DNA of 64,000 nt from Pseudomonas migulae (GTDB lineage: Bacteria; Pseudomonadota; Gammaproteobacteria; Pseudomonadales; Pseudomonadaceae). The DNA is taken from contig NZ_JALJWR010000001.1 of the NCBI RefSeq assembly GCF_024169315.1, forward strand, positions 5,196,501 to 5,260,500. The letters are read 5' to 3'. Shown piece after piece: positions 25,683 to 37,579 of this stretch; within the stretch, counting starts at the first letter, position 1; each line of letters starts with the position of its first letter. The notes under the pieces were generated by a model. That model saw nothing but the letters and a program-made list of their open reading frames with translations. It did not search any database and was not told where the DNA came from. The translations under genes were made by a program, and so were the position numbers.

Positions 25683-28058
25683 ATGAAACGTCTGCTGCTA
25701 ACTGCGGTTCTCACCGTATTGATGATCGCCGAAGTTCACGCCGAGTCCTTCACTATCTCTGATATTCGCGTCAATGGCCTCCAGCGGGTCTCCGCGGGTA
25801 GCGTCTTTGGTGCCTTGCCGTTGAACGTCGGTGAACAGGCGGATGATCGTCGCCTGGTGGAATCCACTCGTGCGCTGTTCAAAACCGGGTTCTTTCAAGA
25901 TATCCAGCTGGGCCGCGATGGCAACGTCCTGGTCATCACGGTAGTCGAGCGTCCGTCGGTCGCCAGTATCGAGATCGAGGGTAACAAGGCGATCTCCACT
26001 GAAGACCTGATGAAAGGCCTCAAACAATCCGGTCTGGCCGAAGGCGAGATCTTCCAGCGTGCCACCCTCGAAGGTGTGCGTAACGAACTGCAGCGCCAAT
26101 ACGTCGCTCAGGGTCGCTACTCCGCTACCGTCGACACCGAAGTGGTGCCGCAGCCGCGCAACCGCGTCGGCCTGAAGGTCAATATCAACGAAGGCACCGT
26201 CGCTGCTATCCAGCACATCAACGTGGTGGGTAACACGGTCTTCCCTGATGAAGACCTGATCGACCTGTTCGAACTCAAGACCACCAACTGGCTGTCGTTC
26301 TTCAAGAACGACGACAAGTACGCTCGTGAAAAACTTTCCGGTGACCTGGAGCGTCTGCGTTCCTACTACCTGGACCGTGGCTATATCAACATGGACATCG
26401 CTTCGACCCAGGTATCCATCACCCCGGACAAGAAGCACGTCTACATCACCGTCAACGTCAACGAAGGCGAGAAGTACACCGTTCGTGACGTCAAGCTGAG
26501 CGGCGACCTGAAAGTCCCTGAAGACCAGGTCAAGTCCCTGCTGCTGGTGCAGAAAGGCCAGGTGTTCTCGCGCAAGCTGATGACCACCACGTCCGAACTG
26601 ATCACCCGTCGTCTGGGTAACGAGGGCTACACCTTCGCCAACGTCAACGGCGTGCCTCAGCCACACGATGAAGATCACACCGTCGATATCACGTTCGCTG
26701 TCGATCCGGGCAAGCGTGCCTACGTCAACCGCATCAACTTCCGTGGCAACACCAAGTCCGAAGACGAAGTGCTGCGCCGTGAAATGCGTCAGATGGAAGG
26801 TGGCTGGGCTTCGACCTACCTGATCGACCAGTCCAAGACCCGTCTTGAGCGTCTGGGCTTCTTTAAAGAAGTGAACGTCGAAACCCCTGCTGTACCGGGT
26901 GTCGATGACCAGGTTGACGTGAACTACAGCGTTGAAGAACAAGCTTCCGGTTCGATTACTGCCAGCGTCGGTTTCGCACAGAGCGCCGGTCTGATCCTCG
27001 GTGGTTCGATCACCCAGAACAACTTCCTGGGTACCGGTAACAAGGTCAGCGTCGGCTTGACCCGCAGTGAATACCAGAGCCGCTATAACTTCGGTTATGT
27101 CGACCCGTACTGGACTGCTGACGGTGTGAGCCTGGGCTACAACGCATTCTATCGCACCACCGACTATGACGATCTGGACGTCGACGTAGCCAGCTATGCC
27201 GTAGACAGCCTGGGTGCAGGCGTGAGCGTCGGTTACCCGATCAGTGAAACGTCGCGTCTGACCTTCGGCCTGACTGCGCAACAGGACAAGATCAAGACTG
27301 GCCTGTACACCGTTGACGAGATTTTCGACTTCGTTAACAAGGAAGGCGACAACTACCTGAACTTCAAGGCTTCGGCCGGCTGGTCCGAATCGACCCTGAA
27401 CAAAGGTGTACTGGCGACCCGTGGTCACTCTCAAAGCCTTGTGCTGGAAACCACGACACCGGGCAGTGATCTGTCGTTCTTCAAACTCGACTACCGTGGC
27501 CAGTTGTTCCAGCCATTGTCTGATAACTACACCGTGCGCCTGCACACTGAACTGGGTTATGGCGACGGCTACGGTTCAACCGATGGCTTGCCGTTCTATG
27601 AAAACTACTATGCTGGTGGTTTCAACTCGGTTCGTGGCTTCAAGGACAGCACCCTGGGCCCGCGTAGTACGCCTAGCCGTGGCACGAACCCGGGGACCGC
27701 GTTCGATCCGGACCAGGATCCACTGCCGTTTGGTGGCAACGTCCTGATACAGGGTGGTGCAGAGCTTCTGTTCCCTCTGCCGTTCGTCAAGGATCAGCGC
27801 TCCCTGCGTACCTCGGTATTCTGGGATGTGGGTAACGTTTTCGACTCGCAGTGCAAGGACGCCACCAATGCAAACGGTTCGTCGTCCAATACCAAGTGCA
27901 ACGACATCAGCCTGAGCAACATGGCCAGCTCTGTCGGTGTAGGTGTGACATGGGTCACCGCACTGGGTCCTCTGAGTTTCGCGTTGGCCATGCCGATCAA
28001 GAAACCGGATGAGGCTGAAACCCAAGTGTTCCAATTCTCCCTCGGCCAGACGTTCTAA
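25683..28058 (+). CDS. bamA: Outer membrane assembly factor BamA
   Basis: A 791-residue outer-membrane Omp85 protein, the core of the BAM complex that inserts beta-barrels. It has a signal peptide cut after A20 (EVHA-ESF), five POTRA domains (about 21-420) and a 16-strand barrel (about 425-791) carrying the conserved VRGF (SVRGFKD) loop motif and a terminal aromatic (GQTF). The ATG at 25683 gives the signal peptide directly; an earlier start would put charged residues before it. Known as Opr86 in P. aeruginosa. skp follows. Confidence 0.98.
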   Translation: MKRLLLTAVLTVLMIAEVHAESFTISDIRVNGLQRVSAGSVFGALPLNVGEQADDRRLVESTRALFKTGFFQDIQLGRDGNVLVITVVERPSVASIEIEGNKAISTEDLMKGLKQSGLAEGEIFQRATLEGVRNELQRQYVAQGRYSATVDTEVVPQPRNRVGLKVNINEGTVAAIQHINVVGNTVFPDEDLIDLFELKTTNWLSFFKNDDKYAREKLSGDLERLRSYYLDRGYINMDIASTQVSITPDKKHVYITVNVNEGEKYTVRDVKLSGDLKVPEDQVKSLLLVQKGQVFSRKLMTTTSELITRRLGNEGYTFANVNGVPQPHDEDHTVDITFAVDPGKRAYVNRINFRGNTKSEDEVLRREMRQMEGGWASTYLIDQSKTRLERLGFFKEVNVETPAVPGVDDQVDVNYSVEEQASGSITASVGFAQSAGLILGGSITQNNFLGTGNKVSVGLTRSEYQSRYNFGYVDPYWTADGVSLGYNAFYRTTDYDDLDVDVASYAVDSLGAGVSVGYPISETSRLTFGLTAQQDKIKTGLYTVDEIFDFVNKEGDNYLNFKASAGWSESTLNKGVLATRGHSQSLVLETTTPGSDLSFFKLDYRGQLFQPLSDNYTVRLHTELGYGDGYGSTDGLPFYENYYAGGFNSVRGFKDSTLGPRSTPSRGTNPGTAFDPDQDPLPFGGNVLIQGGAELLFPLPFVKDQRSLRTSVFWDVGNVFDSQCKDATNANGSSSNTKCNDISLSNMASSVGVGVTWVTALGPLSFALAMPIKKPDEAETQVFQFSLGQTF

Positions 28059-28103
28059 GCGTCTGACCCAAGATAACGACAATGGATTTTGTAGGAGTGC
28101 ATC

Positions 28104-28607
28104 GTGCGTAAGTTGACTCAATTGGTTCTCCTGGCGACCGTACTGGTAGCAGGTCCGGCTTTTGCCGACATGAAAATCGCCGTTCTGAACTATCAGATGG
28201 CTCTGCTGGAATCCGATGCGGCCAAGAAATACGCCGTGGATGCCGAGAAGAAGTTCGGTCCGCAACTGACCAAGCTCAAGACACTGGAAAGCAGTGCCAA
28301 GGGCATCCAGGACCGTCTGATGGCGGGCGGCGACAAGATGCAGCAAGGCGAGCGTGAGCGTCTGGAACTTGAATTCAAGCAAAAGGCCCGTGACTTCCAG
28401 TTCCAGTCAAAGGAACTGAACGAAGCCAAAGCCGTTGCTGACCGTGAAATGCTGAAGCAGCTCAAGCCGAAACTGGACAGTGCTGTGGAAGAAGTCATCA
28501 AGAAAGGTGCTTTTGACCTGGTCTTCGAGCGTGGCGCAGTGATTGATGTCAAACCTCAGTACGACATCACTCGCCAGGTTATCGAGCGCATGAATCAGCT
28601 GAAGTAA
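28104..28607 (+). CDS. skp: Periplasmic chaperone Skp (OmpH/HlpA)
   Basis: A 167-residue protein with a signal peptide (cut likely after A21, AFA-DMK) and a long charged coiled-coil region (about 50-130), matching the trimeric jellyfish-shaped chaperone that holds unfolded outer-membrane proteins for BamA. It starts at GTG 28104, with TAGGAG 6 bases upstream. It stands between bamA and lpxD, the order conserved in gammaproteobacteria. Confidence 0.95.
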   Translation: MRKLTQLVLLATVLVAGPAFADMKIAVLNYQMALLESDAAKKYAVDAEKKFGPQLTKLKTLESSAKGIQDRLMAGGDKMQQGERERLELEFKQKARDFQFQSKELNEAKAVADREMLKQLKPKLDSAVEEVIKKGAFDLVFERGAVIDVKPQYDITRQVIERMNQLK

Positions 28608-28610
28608 TCC

Positions 28611-29666
28611 ATGACAGCGACCATAAAACTCGGCCAGTTGGCCGAGTTCCTCGGCGCCACCCTGCGTGGCGACCCGGAGAAGGAAATTACTGGGCTAGCC
28701 ACTTTGCAAGAGGCTGGCCCAGCTCAGTTGAGCTTTCTGGCAAATCCTCAATACCGTAAATACCTGGCCGACAGCCGGGCTGCAGCCTTGTTGCTGAAAG
28801 CCGCTGACGCCGAAGGTTTTGCCGGGGATGCGCTCGTCGTGCCTGACCCGTATCTGGCTTATGCACGGATTTCCCATTTGTTTGATCCCAAGCCGAAAGC
28901 GGCTGTCGGTATTCACCCGACAGCCGTTGTGGCCGAAGATGCGGTGGTTGACCCGGCTGCAAGCATTGGTGCCTTTGCGGTGATCGAAAGCGCAGCGCGC
29001 ATTGCCGCAGGTGTGACTGTCGGCGCGCACTGCTTTATCGGTGCCCGCAGCGAGATTGGCGAGGGCGGTTGGCTGGCCCCGAAAGTCACGCTGTATCACG
29101 ACGTGCGCATCGGCAAGCGGGTGGTGATTCAATCCGGTGCGGTACTGGGTGGCGAAGGCTTCGGCTTTGCCAACGAGAAAGGCATCTGGCAGAAAATCGC
29201 CCAGATCGGTGGTGTTCTGGTCGGTGACGATGTGGAGATCGGCGTGAATACCGCTATCGACCGCGGTGCGCTGGCCGATACTGTCATCGGTAATGGCGTC
29301 AAGCTAGACAATCAGATTCAGATCGCTCACAACGTCCAGGTCGGTGATCACACTGCCATGGCCGCGTGCGTGGGCATTTCCGGCAGCACCAAAATCGGCA
29401 AGCATTGCATGCTCGCCGGTGGCGTAGGGCTGGTGGGGCATATCGAAATTTGCGACAAGGTTTTCATTACCGGGATGACCATGGTGACCCACTCGATTAC
29501 CGAGCCGGGTTCCTATTCTTCCGGTACAGCCATGCAACCGGCTGCCGAGTGGCGCAAAAGCGCGGCACGCATCCGTCAGCTCGATGACATCGCGCGACGT
29601 CTGCGACAGCTGGAAAAGCGGACAGGGGAAGTGACCCCTGACGGTAATGCTTCATCAGATGGCTGA
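28611..29666 (+). CDS. lpxD: UDP-3-O-acylglucosamine N-acyltransferase
   Basis: A 351-residue homotrimeric enzyme that adds the 3-hydroxyacyl chain from ACP to UDP-3-O-acyl-glucosamine, third step of lipid A. The N-terminal uridine-binding domain is followed from about residue 100 by hexapeptide repeats of a left-handed helix (for example [26 protein letters not shown] with the catalytic-type His). It begins 3 bp after skp. Confidence 0.97.
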   Translation: MTATIKLGQLAEFLGATLRGDPEKEITGLATLQEAGPAQLSFLANPQYRKYLADSRAAALLLKAADAEGFAGDALVVPDPYLAYARISHLFDPKPKAAVGIHPTAVVAEDAVVDPAASIGAFAVIESAARIAAGVTVGAHCFIGARSEIGEGGWLAPKVTLYHDVRIGKRVVIQSGAVLGGEGFGFANEKGIWQKIAQIGGVLVGDDVEIGVNTAIDRGALADTVIGNGVKLDNQIQIAHNVQVGDHTAMAACVGISGSTKIGKHCMLAGGVGLVGHIEICDKVFITGMTMVTHSITEPGSYSSGTAMQPAAEWRKSAARIRQLDDIARRLRQLEKRTGEVTPDGNASSDG

Positions 29667-29774
29667 TACCATTTTCATATCAAGTGTGCACAGCCGCTAG
29701 ACTGCCTCCTTGATTTGCTGGAGGGGCGCGCGTCAGTCGCGCGCTCCCAATCTTTACATAGGCTTCCCCCCGAA

Positions 29775-30215
29775 ATGATGGACATCAACGAGATTCGCGA
29801 ATACCTGCCTCACCGTTACCCGTTCCTGCTGGTGGACCGGGTTGTGGATCTGGACGTGGAAGGCAAGCGCATTCGCGCCTACAAGAATGTCAGCATCAAT
29901 GAGCCGTTCTTCAACGGTCACTTCCCTGCGCATCCAATCATGCCAGGCGTATTGATCATCGAAGCGATGGCCCAGGCTGCCGGGATCCTTGGTTTCAAGA
30001 TGCTTGACGTGAAACCGGCCGATGGCACCCTGTACTACTTCGTCGGCTCCGACAAGCTGCGTTTCCGTCAGCCGGTCAAGCCGGGCGACCAGTTGATCCT
30101 GGAAGCCACCTTCATCAGCTGCAAGCGCAAGATCTGGAAGTTTGAATGCCAGGCATCGGTTGATGGCAAGCCAGTCTGCTCGGCCGAGATCATCTGTGCG
30201 GAACAAAAAGTATGA
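29775..30215 (+). CDS. fabZ: 3-hydroxyacyl-ACP dehydratase FabZ
   Basis: A 146-residue hot-dog-fold dehydratase in fatty-acid elongation. The active His and Glu are in [21 protein letters not shown] start at the first of two ATGs ([16 protein letters not shown]), the length usual for the family; a longer frame from 29715 adds unrelated residues. Sitting between lpxD and lpxA lets cells balance 3-hydroxyacyl-ACP use between phospholipids (FabZ) and lipid A. It overlaps lpxA by 4 bases. Confidence 0.97.
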   Translation: MMDINEIREYLPHRYPFLLVDRVVDLDVEGKRIRAYKNVSINEPFFNGHFPAHPIMPGVLIIEAMAQAAGILGFKMLDVKPADGTLYYFVGSDKLRFRQPVKPGDQLILEATFISCKRKIWKFECQASVDGKPVCSAEIICAEQKV

Positions 30216-30988
30216 GTTTGATTGACCCTCGCGCAATCATCGATCCGTCGGCCATCCTGGCCGACGGCGTCGAGGTCGGCCCATGGTCGATCGTCGGCGC
30301 AGGTGTGGAAATCGGCGAGGGGACAGTGATCGGGCCGCATGTGATTCTCAAGGGCCCGACCCGAATCGGTAAGCACAATCGCATCTACCAGTTTTCTTCG
30401 GTAGGCGAGGACACGCCCGATCTGAAATACAAAGGTGAAGAAACCCGCCTGGTCATCGGTGACCACAACGTCATCCGTGAAGGCGTGACGATTCACCGTG
30501 GCACCGTGCAGGACCGTTCGGAAACCACCCTGGGCGATCACAACCTGATCATGGCCTATGCCCACATCGGCCACGACAGCGTCATCGGCAACCACTGCAT
30601 CCTGGTCAACAACACCGCGCTGGCGGGCCATGTGCACGTCGAGGACTGGGCGATCCTGTCCGGTTTCACCCTGGTTCACCAGTATTGCCATATTGGCGCC
30701 CACAGCTTTTCCGGCATGGGCACCGCCATCGGCAAGGACGTTCCGGCCTACGTCACCGTGTTCGGCAACCCGGCCGAAGCGCGCAGCATGAACTTCGAAG
30801 GCATGCGTCGCCGTGGTTTCAGCGAAGACGCGATCCACGCCTTGCGTCGTGCCTACAAGGTGGTTTACCGCCAGGGCCTGACCGTCGAGCAAGCGCTCGC
30901 CGAACTGGCCGAACCCTCGGCGCAGTTTCCGGAAGTCGCGGTGTTCCGTGATTCCATCCAGTCTTCGACCCGCGGCATCACGCGTTAA
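30212..30988 (+). CDS. lpxA: UDP-N-acetylglucosamine acyltransferase
   Basis: A 258-residue trimeric left-handed helix enzyme, first step of lipid A, transferring a 3-hydroxyacyl chain (C10 in pseudomonads) to UDP-GlcNAc. Hexapeptide repeats run from [13 protein letters not shown] onward. The catalytic His is expected in [13 protein letters not shown]. The C-terminal helical part (from [10 protein letters not shown]) is typical. ATGA overlap with fabZ. Confidence 0.98.
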   Translation: MSLIDPRAIIDPSAILADGVEVGPWSIVGAGVEIGEGTVIGPHVILKGPTRIGKHNRIYQFSSVGEDTPDLKYKGEETRLVIGDHNVIREGVTIHRGTVQDRSETTLGDHNLIMAYAHIGHDSVIGNHCILVNNTALAGHVHVEDWAILSGFTLVHQYCHIGAHSFSGMGTAIGKDVPAYVTVFGNPAEARSMNFEGMRRRGFSEDAIHALRRAYKVVYRQGLTVEQALAELAEPSAQFPEVAVFRDSIQSSTRGITR

Positions 30989-30990
30989 TC

Positions 30991-32121
30991 ATGGCTAATC
31001 TGCGTATTGCGCTGGTGGCGGGTGAGGCTTCCGGTGACATTCTGGGCGCCGGTCTCATGCGTGCGCTCAAGGCACAGCATCCGGCGGTCGAGTTCATCGG
31101 TGTCGGTGGTCCGCTGATGCAGGCCGAAGGCCTGACCTCGTGTTTCCCGATGGAACGTCTTTCGGTCATGGGCCTGGTGGAAGTGCTGGGTCGGCTGCGC
31201 GAGTTGCTCAAGCGCCGCAAGAAGCTGATCGCCGACCTGATCGCCGAGAAGCCGGATGTGTTCATCGGTATCGATGCGCCGGACTTCAACCTGAATATCG
31301 AACTCAAGCTGCGTCAGGCCGGGATCAAGACCGTGCATTACGTCAGCCCGTCGGTGTGGGCGTGGCGGCAAAAGCGGGTGCTGAAGATTCGCGAAGGCTG
31401 CGACCTGATGCTGACGCTGTTTCCGTTCGAAGCGAAATTCTATGAAGAGAAGGGCGTGCCGGTGCGGTTTGTCGGGCACTCCCTGGCCGATGCGATTCCG
31501 CTTGAAGCGGATCGCGCCGCTGCACGGGCCGAGCTCGGTCTGCCGGACGGACCGTTGGTCGCGCTGATGCCCGGCAGTCGCGGCGGCGAAGTGGGTCGGC
31601 TGGGGGCGTTGTTCCTCGATACCGCCCAGCGTCTGCGTGCCTTGCGTCCTGGCGTGCGGTTCGTCATGCCTTGCGCCAGTCCCCAGCGCCGCGTGCAGCT
31701 TGAAGAGTTGCTGGCGGGTCGCGATTTGCCGCTGACCCTGCTCGACGGCAAGTCCCATCTGGCGCTCGCTGCCTGCGACGCGGTGTTGATCGCCTCCGGA
31801 ACGGCTACCCTTGAAGCGTTGTTGTACAAGCGGCCGATGGTCGTTGCCTATCGCCTGGCACCGCTGACGTTCTGGATTCTCAAGCGCATGGTCAAGAGCC
31901 CTTACGTCTCGTTGCCGAACCTGTTGGCCCAGCGCCTGTTGGTGCCCGAGCTGCTGCAGGACGATGCGACGGTTGAAGCGCTGGCCCAGACGCTGTCGCC
32001 CTTGATCGAAGGTGGCGAAGAGCAGACACGTGGCTTCGACGAAATTCACCGGACCTTGCGTCTGGATGCCTCCAACCAGGCTGCGGATGCAGTGCTGAAG
32101 CTGATCGGCCAAGTACAATGA
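30991..32121 (+). CDS. lpxB: Lipid A disaccharide synthase
   Basis: A 376-residue GT19 glycosyltransferase that joins lipid X to UDP-2,3-diacylglucosamine. Diagnostic segments are [15 protein letters not shown] at the N-terminus and [11 protein letters not shown] in the middle, with MPGSRGGEV. It acts at the inner face of the inner membrane. Two bases separate it from lpxA, and it overlaps rnhB by 4. Confidence 0.97.
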   Translation: MANLRIALVAGEASGDILGAGLMRALKAQHPAVEFIGVGGPLMQAEGLTSCFPMERLSVMGLVEVLGRLRELLKRRKKLIADLIAEKPDVFIGIDAPDFNLNIELKLRQAGIKTVHYVSPSVWAWRQKRVLKIREGCDLMLTLFPFEAKFYEEKGVPVRFVGHSLADAIPLEADRAAARAELGLPDGPLVALMPGSRGGEVGRLGALFLDTAQRLRALRPGVRFVMPCASPQRRVQLEELLAGRDLPLTLLDGKSHLALAACDAVLIASGTATLEALLYKRPMVVAYRLAPLTFWILKRMVKSPYVSLPNLLAQRLLVPELLQDDATVEALAQTLSPLIEGGEEQTRGFDEIHRTLRLDASNQAADAVLKLIGQVQ

Positions 32122-32759
32122 GTAAAACAAGCATGCAAATGGGGCTGGATTTCACCTTGGTCGCTGAAGTCGAAGATCTGGTTGCCGGTGTTGACGAAGT
32201 CGGTCGCGGCCCGCTTTGTGGTGCCGTAGTGACGGCGGCTGTGATCCTCGATCCGAACCGTCCGATCCTCGGTCTCAATGATTCGAAGAAGCTCACCGAA
32301 GCCCGCCGCGAAAAGCTCTACGACGAAATCTGCGAGAAGGCCCTGAGCTGGTGCATCGCACGTGCGGAAGTCGAAGAAATCGACGAGCTGAACATTCTCC
32401 ACGCCACCATGCTGGCCATGCAGCGTGCGATTGAAGGCCTGCACATCCAGCCGAAACTGGCGATGATCGACGGCAACCGCTGCCCGAAACTGTCCATGCG
32501 TGCCGAAGCGGTGGTGCAGGGCGACGGCAAGGTTCCGGCCATCGCGGCGGCATCGATTCTGGCCAAGGTCAGCCGCGACCGCGAAATGGCCGCTTTCGAA
32601 TTGATTTATCCGGGTTACGGCATCGGCGGTCACAAAGGCTACCCGACGCCCGTTCATCTGGAAGCACTGGCCCGTCTGGGCCCGACCCCGATTCACCGTC
32701 GCTCGTTCGCCCCGGTGCGCCTCGCGTATGAAGCCCGGGAAAACCTGATCGTGAGCTAG
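32118..32759 (+). CDS. rnhB: Ribonuclease HII
   Basis: A 213-residue enzyme that cuts at ribonucleotides embedded in DNA and in RNA-DNA hybrids. The first catalytic Asp-Glu pair is in [12 protein letters not shown]; a further Asp is in [10 protein letters not shown]. The ATG at 32118 overlaps lpxB (ATGA); an internal ATG at 32133 (MQMGLDF) is the alternative start and would give the more common length. Neither has a strong ribosome site. Confidence 0.95.
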   Translation: MSKTSMQMGLDFTLVAEVEDLVAGVDEVGRGPLCGAVVTAAVILDPNRPILGLNDSKKLTEARREKLYDEICEKALSWCIARAEVEEIDELNILHATMLAMQRAIEGLHIQPKLAMIDGNRCPKLSMRAEAVVQGDGKVPAIAAASILAKVSRDREMAAFELIYPGYGIGGHKGYPTPVHLEALARLGPTPIHRRSFAPVRLAYEARENLIVS

Positions 32760-32779
32760 TCGCAGCTGATGTTTTCGCC

Positions 32780-32810
32780 AAGGCCCGGTACAATCCGGGC
32801 CTTGTTGTTT
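32780..32810 (+). terminator. Hairpin between rnhB and dnaE
   Basis: AAGGCCCGG-TACAAT-CCGGGCCTT followed by GTTGTTTTC. It is a probable intrinsic terminator, perhaps leaky, ending the long envelope operon before dnaE. Confidence 0.7.
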
Positions 32811-32833
32811 TCATGACATAACGCAGGATCACT

Positions 32834-35800
32834 ATGCCGGCTTCATTCGTTCATCTACGCCTGCACACTGAATATTCCCTGGTCGACGGTCTGGTGCGGA
32901 TCAAGCCGCTGGTCAAGACCCTGGTCGGCATGAACATGCCTGCCGTAGCGGTTACCGACCAGAACAACATGTGTTCCCTGGTCAAATTCTATAAAGCCGC
33001 CATGGGCGCAGGTATCAAGCCGATCTGCGGCGCCGACCTGTGGCTGTCGAACAAGGATCCGGACAACGCCCTGAGCCGGATCAGCCTGCTGGCAATGAAC
33101 GCGGTCGGCTATCGCAACCTGACCGAACTGATTTCCCGCGGCTTCATCGACGGTCAGCGCAATGGCTCGGTCATCATCGAGCGCGAGTGGGTAGCCGAGG
33201 CCAGCGAAGGCTTGATCATGTTGTCGGCGGCAAAAGAAGGCGAGATCGGCCTGGCCATGCTCAGCGGCAATCCGGCTGAAGCGGAAAACCTCGCGCGCGA
33301 ATGGATGGCGGTGTTCCCGGATCGCTTTTACCTGGAAATCCAGCGCACCAATCGCCCCAACGATGAAGAACAACTGCACGGCGCCGTGGCCCTGGCGGAG
33401 AAAATCGGCGCGCCACTGGTCGCGACCAACGATGTGCGCTTCATCAAGCAGGAAGACTTCGCCGCTCACGAGACCCGCGTCTGCATCGGTGAGGGCCGCG
33501 CCCTCGACGATCCGCGGCGCTCGAAGAATTACAGCGATCAGCAATACCTCAAAAGCGCCGAGGAAATGGCCGAGCTGTTCAGCGACATTCCCGAAGCGCT
33601 GGAAAACACCGTCGAGATCGCCAAGCGCTGCAACATTGAAGTGAAGCTGGGCACGCACTTCCTGCCCAACTTCCCGATTCCCGATGGCATGACCATCGAC
33701 GAGTATTTCCGCAAGGTGTCCTTCGATGGTCTGGAAGATCGCCTCAGCGTTCTGCTGCCCAGGGACACCACCGAAGACTACGAAGCCAAGCGTCAGGTCT
33801 ACGTCGACCGGTTGAATTTCGAGCTGGATATCATCATCCAGATGGGGTTCCCGGGTTACTTCCTGATCGTTATGGACTTTATCCAGTGGGCCAAGAGCAA
33901 CGGCGTGCCGGTTGGTCCGGGCCGTGGTTCGGGTGCCGGTTCGCTGGTGGCCTATGTGCAGAAGATCACCGACCTCGATCCGCTGGAATATGACCTGCTG
34001 TTCGAACGTTTCCTTAACCCGGAACGGGTATCGATGCCCGACTTCGACGTCGACTTCTGCATGGACGGTCGTGACCGGGTGATCGACTACGTGGCCGAAA
34101 AGTACGGCCGCAACGCCGTAAGCCAGATCATCACCTTCGGTTCCATGGCCGCCAAGGCTGTGGTCCGTGACGTGGCGCGGGTGCAGGGCAAGTCCTACGG
34201 TCTGGCGGATCGTCTGTCGAAGATGATTCCGTTCGAAGTCGGCATGACCCTGGAAAAAGCCTACGAGCAGGAAGAAATCCTCCGTGACTTCATCAAGGTC
34301 GATGAAGAAGCCGCGGAAATCTGGGAAATGGCGCGCAAGCTTGAAGGCGTTGTGCGTAACGTCGGCAAGCACGCCGGTGGTGTGGTGATCGCGCCGACCA
34401 AGCTGACTGACTTTTCGCCGATCTATTGCGACGAGGCCGGTGATGGCCTGGTAACCCAGTTCGACAAGGACGACGTTGAAGCCGCCGGCCTGGTGAAGTT
34501 CGACTTCCTCGGTCTGCGGACCCTGACGGTCATCGACTGGGCGTTGAAAACCATCAACCGCGATCGCGCCAAGGTCAACGAACCACCGCTGGACATCGCG
34601 TTCATTCCGCTGGACGACAAGCCGACCTACACGCTGCTGCAAAAAGCTGAAACCACGGCGGTGTTCCAGCTCGAGTCGCGCGGCATGAAAGAGCTGATCA
34701 AAAAGCTCAAGCCCGACTGCCTGGAAGACTTGATCGCACTGGTGGCCCTGTTCCGTCCGGGCCCTTTGCAATCCGGCATGGTTGACGACTTTATCAACCG
34801 TAAGCACGGTCGCGCCGAACTTGCGTACCCGCACTCGGACTACCAGTACGAAGGTCTGAAACCCGTACTGGCACCGACGTACGGCATCATCCTGTATCAG
34901 GAACAGGTGATGCAGATTGCCCAGGTCATGGCCGGTTACACCCTCGGTGGTGCGGACATGCTGCGGCGGGCCATGGGTAAGAAAAAGCCCGAGGAAATGG
35001 CCAAGCAGCGCGGCGGTTTCATTGAAGGTTGCAAGACCAACAATATTGAAGCCGACCTGGCCGGTAACATTTTCGACCTGGTGGAAAAATTCGCCGGTTA
35101 TGGCTTCAACAAATCCCACTCCGCTGCCTACGGCCTGGTTTCGTACCAGACCGCGTGGCTGAAAACGCACTACCCGGCGCCGTTCATGGCGGCGGTACTG
35201 TCGGCGGATATGCACAACACCGACAAGGTCGTGACCTTGATCGAAGAAATTCGCACCATGAAGCTGCGTCTCGACGCGCCGGATGTGAATACTTCGGAGT
35301 TCAAGTTCACGGTAAACGACGAAGGCCGGATTATTTATGGCCTCGGCGCGATCAAGGGTGTGGGCGAGGGGCCGGTCGAGGCCATTACCGAGGCGCGTCA
35401 GGATGGGCCGTTCAAGGACCTGTTCGATTTCTGCGCCCGGGTCGATCTCAAGCGAATCAACAAGCGCACGCTCGACGGTTTGATCCGCAGCGGTGCACTG
35501 GATCGTCTGGGACCCTATTTCCATGACGAACCGAAGGCCTATCAAGCGAGCATCGACCAGAACCGCGCAGTCTTGCTGAATGCGATGGAAGGGGCGATCA
35601 AGGCTGCCGAGCAAACCGCGCGCACCCACGACAGTGGCCACGCCGACCTGTTTGGCGGGCTGTTCGTCGAAGCGGACGCCGATGTCTACGCCAATCACCG
35701 CAAGGCGAAAGAGCTGACCCTGAAGGAACGCCTGAAAGGTGAAAAAGACACCCTGGGCCTGTACCTGACCGGTCACCCGATTGACGAATACGAAGGCGAG

Positions 35801-36355
35801 ATCCGCCGTTTCGCCCGTCAACGCATCATCGACTTGAAGCCGGCGCGTGATACACAGACCGTCGCGGGCATGATCATCGCCCTGCGGGTGATGAAGAACA
35901 AAAAGGGCGACAAGATGGGTTTCATCACCCTCGACGATCGTTCTGGCCGGATCGAAGCCTCGCTGTTCGCCGACGCGTTCCATTCAGCGCAGTCGCTGTT
36001 GCAGACTGACGCCATGGTGGTGGTCGAAGGCGAGGTCAGCAACGATGACTTCTCCGGTGGTTTGCGTTTGCGGGTCAAGCGGGTGATGAGCATGGAAGAT
36101 GCGCGCACCAACCTGGCCGAAAGCCTGCGATTGAAGCTGCAGACCAAGGATTTGAAGGGCGATCAGCTACGCTGGCTGGGTGAGTTGTTCAAGCGTCACC
36201 GCGGTGCGTGCCCGATTACCATGGAATACACGAGTCCCGATGCGAAGGCCTTGCTGCAGTTCGGCGAGACCTGGCGAATCGACCCGGCGGATGCGTTGAT
36301 TCAAGCCCTGCGTGACCAGTTCGGGCGAGACAACGTCTTCCTCCAATACCGTTGA
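32834..36355 (+). CDS. dnaE: DNA polymerase III alpha subunit
   Basis: The 1173-residue replicative polymerase. Order: PHP domain ([15 protein letters not shown] at the start), the C-family polymerase domain with catalytic aspartates in [15 protein letters not shown] near residue 400, the [15 protein letters not shown] fingers and helix-hairpin-helix region near 770, and a C-terminal OB fold (about 990-1070). Full length. The end [11 protein letters not shown] and the tail fit the beta-clamp and tau binding region. Confidence 0.98.
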   Translation: MPASFVHLRLHTEYSLVDGLVRIKPLVKTLVGMNMPAVAVTDQNNMCSLVKFYKAAMGAGIKPICGADLWLSNKDPDNALSRISLLAMNAVGYRNLTELISRGFIDGQRNGSVIIEREWVAEASEGLIMLSAAKEGEIGLAMLSGNPAEAENLAREWMAVFPDRFYLEIQRTNRPNDEEQLHGAVALAEKIGAPLVATNDVRFIKQEDFAAHETRVCIGEGRALDDPRRSKNYSDQQYLKSAEEMAELFSDIPEALENTVEIAKRCNIEVKLGTHFLPNFPIPDGMTIDEYFRKVSFDGLEDRLSVLLPRDTTEDYEAKRQVYVDRLNFELDIIIQMGFPGYFLIVMDFIQWAKSNGVPVGPGRGSGAGSLVAYVQKITDLDPLEYDLLFERFLNPERVSMPDFDVDFCMDGRDRVIDYVAEKYGRNAVSQIITFGSMAAKAVVRDVARVQGKSYGLADRLSKMIPFEVGMTLEKAYEQEEILRDFIKVDEEAAEIWEMARKLEGVVRNVGKHAGGVVIAPTKLTDFSPIYCDEAGDGLVTQFDKDDVEAAGLVKFDFLGLRTLTVIDWALKTINRDRAKVNEPPLDIAFIPLDDKPTYTLLQKAETTAVFQLESRGMKELIKKLKPDCLEDLIALVALFRPGPLQSGMVDDFINRKHGRAELAYPHSDYQYEGLKPVLAPTYGIILYQEQVMQIAQVMAGYTLGGADMLRRAMGKKKPEEMAKQRGGFIEGCKTNNIEADLAGNIFDLVEKFAGYGFNKSHSAAYGLVSYQTAWLKTHYPAPFMAAVLSADMHNTDKVVTLIEEIRTMKLRLDAPDVNTSEFKFTVNDEGRIIYGLGAIKGVGEGPVEAITEARQDGPFKDLFDFCARVDLKRINKRTLDGLIRSGALDRLGPYFHDEPKAYQASIDQNRAVLLNAMEGAIKAAEQTARTHDSGHADLFGGLFVEADADVYANHRKAKELTLKERLKGEKDTLGLYLTGHPIDEYEGEIRRFARQRIIDLKPARDTQTVAGMIIALRVMKNKKGDKMGFITLDDRSGRIEASLFADAFHSAQSLLQTDAMVVVEGEVSNDDFSGGLRLRVKRVMSMEDARTNLAESLRLKLQTKDLKGDQLRWLGELFKRHRGACPITMEYTSPDAKALLQFGETWRIDPADALIQALRDQFGRDNVFLQYR

Positions 36356-36495
36356 CGGTCAGGTGCCTTTCATACGCCCTGATCTCGACCTGAATTTTTA
36401 ATCTCGACCTGAACGCGCCTGTCCCTTAAGGTAGGGCGCGAATAGACAACCGGCCGGCCCAAGCTCTCTTGGACGTCGACCCTAGACGGACGCCT

Positions 36496-37443
36496 ATGAA
36501 CCCGAATTTTCTAGATTTCGAACAGCCGATCGCCGACCTGCAAGCCAAGATCGAAGAGTTGCGCTTGGTCGGTAACGACAATTCGCTGAATATCGGCGAT
36601 GAGATCTCCCGCCTGCAGGACAAAAGCAGCACATTGACCGAGGATATCTTCGGCAAGCTGACCAGCTGGCAGATCGCGCGTCTGGCGCGTCACCCGAAAC
36701 GTCCATACACCCTGGACTACATCGAACACATCTTCACCGAGTTCGACGAACTGCACGGCGACCGTCACTTCTCCGACGACGCTGCCATCGTTGGCGGCGT
36801 CGCCCGTCTGGATGACCAGCCGGTGATGATCATCGGTCACCAGAAAGGCCGCGACGTGCGCGAGAAGGTTCGCCGCAACTTCGGCATGCCGCGTCCGGAA
36901 GGCTACCGCAAGGCCTGCCGCCTGATGGAAATGGCCGAACGGTTCAAAATGCCGATCCTGACCTTCATCGATACGCCGGGCGCCTACCCGGGCATCGACG
37001 CTGAAGAGCGCAACCAGAGCGAAGCGATTGCCTGGAACCTGCGCGTCATGTCTCGCCTGAAAACCCCAATCATCGCCACCGTGATCGGTGAAGGTGGTTC
37101 TGGCGGCGCTCTGGCCATCGGCGTGTGCGATCAGCTGAACATGCTGCAGTACTCGACCTATGCGGTGATCTCGCCGGAAGGTTGTGCTTCGATTCTGTGG
37201 AAAACCGCGGAAAAAGCACCGGATGCCGCTGAAGCCATGGGCATCACGGCCGAGCGCCTGAAAGGCCTGGGCATCGTCGACAAAGTGATCGGCGAGCCTT
37301 TGGGCGGCGCTCATCGTGATCCGGCTGCGGCCGCTGCATCGATCCGTGCCGAGCTGAGCTCGCAACTGGCGATGTTGAAGAAGTTCGATAACGAGGCGCT
37401 GCTGGCCCGTCGTTACGAGCGTCTGATGAGCTACGGTCTCTGA
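36496..37443 (+). CDS. accA: Acetyl-CoA carboxylase carboxyltransferase alpha subunit
   Basis: A 315-residue subunit that, with AccD, moves the carboxyl group from biotin to acetyl-CoA, making malonyl-CoA. Marks are [19 protein letters not shown] at the start, HRDVREK-type [16 protein letters not shown], and [13 protein letters not shown] for the oxyanion region. The ATG at 36496 is the conserved start; the longer frame lacks a site. accD is elsewhere, as is usual. Confidence 0.97.
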   Translation: MNPNFLDFEQPIADLQAKIEELRLVGNDNSLNIGDEISRLQDKSSTLTEDIFGKLTSWQIARLARHPKRPYTLDYIEHIFTEFDELHGDRHFSDDAAIVGGVARLDDQPVMIIGHQKGRDVREKVRRNFGMPRPEGYRKACRLMEMAERFKMPILTFIDTPGAYPGIDAEERNQSEAIAWNLRVMSRLKTPIIATVIGEGGSGGALAIGVCDQLNMLQYSTYAVISPEGCASILWKTAEKAPDAAEAMGITAERLKGLGIVDKVIGEPLGGAHRDPAAAAASIRAELSSQLAMLKKFDNEALLARRYERLMSYGL

Positions 37444-37463
37444 TCTGATCTGACCTTGGCTTC

Positions 37464-37556
37464 AATGTGGGAGCGGGCTTGCTCGCGAAAGCGGTATAAC
37501 AGTCAGCATATGTGTTGAGTGTTAGTCCGTCTTCGCGGGCAAGCCCGCTCCCACAT
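37464..37556. repeat. REP pair (GTGGGAGCGGGCTTGCTCG family)
   Basis: Inverted arms from AATGTGGG (37464) to CCCACATT (37556) in the accA-tilS gap. It ends 24 bp before the tilS start, so it lies in the tilS leader if transcription enters from accA. Confidence 0.9.
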
Positions 37557-37579
37557 TTGTTTTGTGCGAAGTGATCGAT

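Noticed and set aside
25698..27545. A 615-codon frame opposite bamA
   Set aside because: Antisense shadow of a strongly codon-biased gene. Similar long shadows oppose pyrG, eno, adhC and glnD.
32855..35983. A 1042-codon open frame on the strand opposite dnaE
   Set aside because: It mirrors the dnaE codons exactly. High GC at third positions removes stops on the other strand, and its product resembles no protein family. dnaE is certain.
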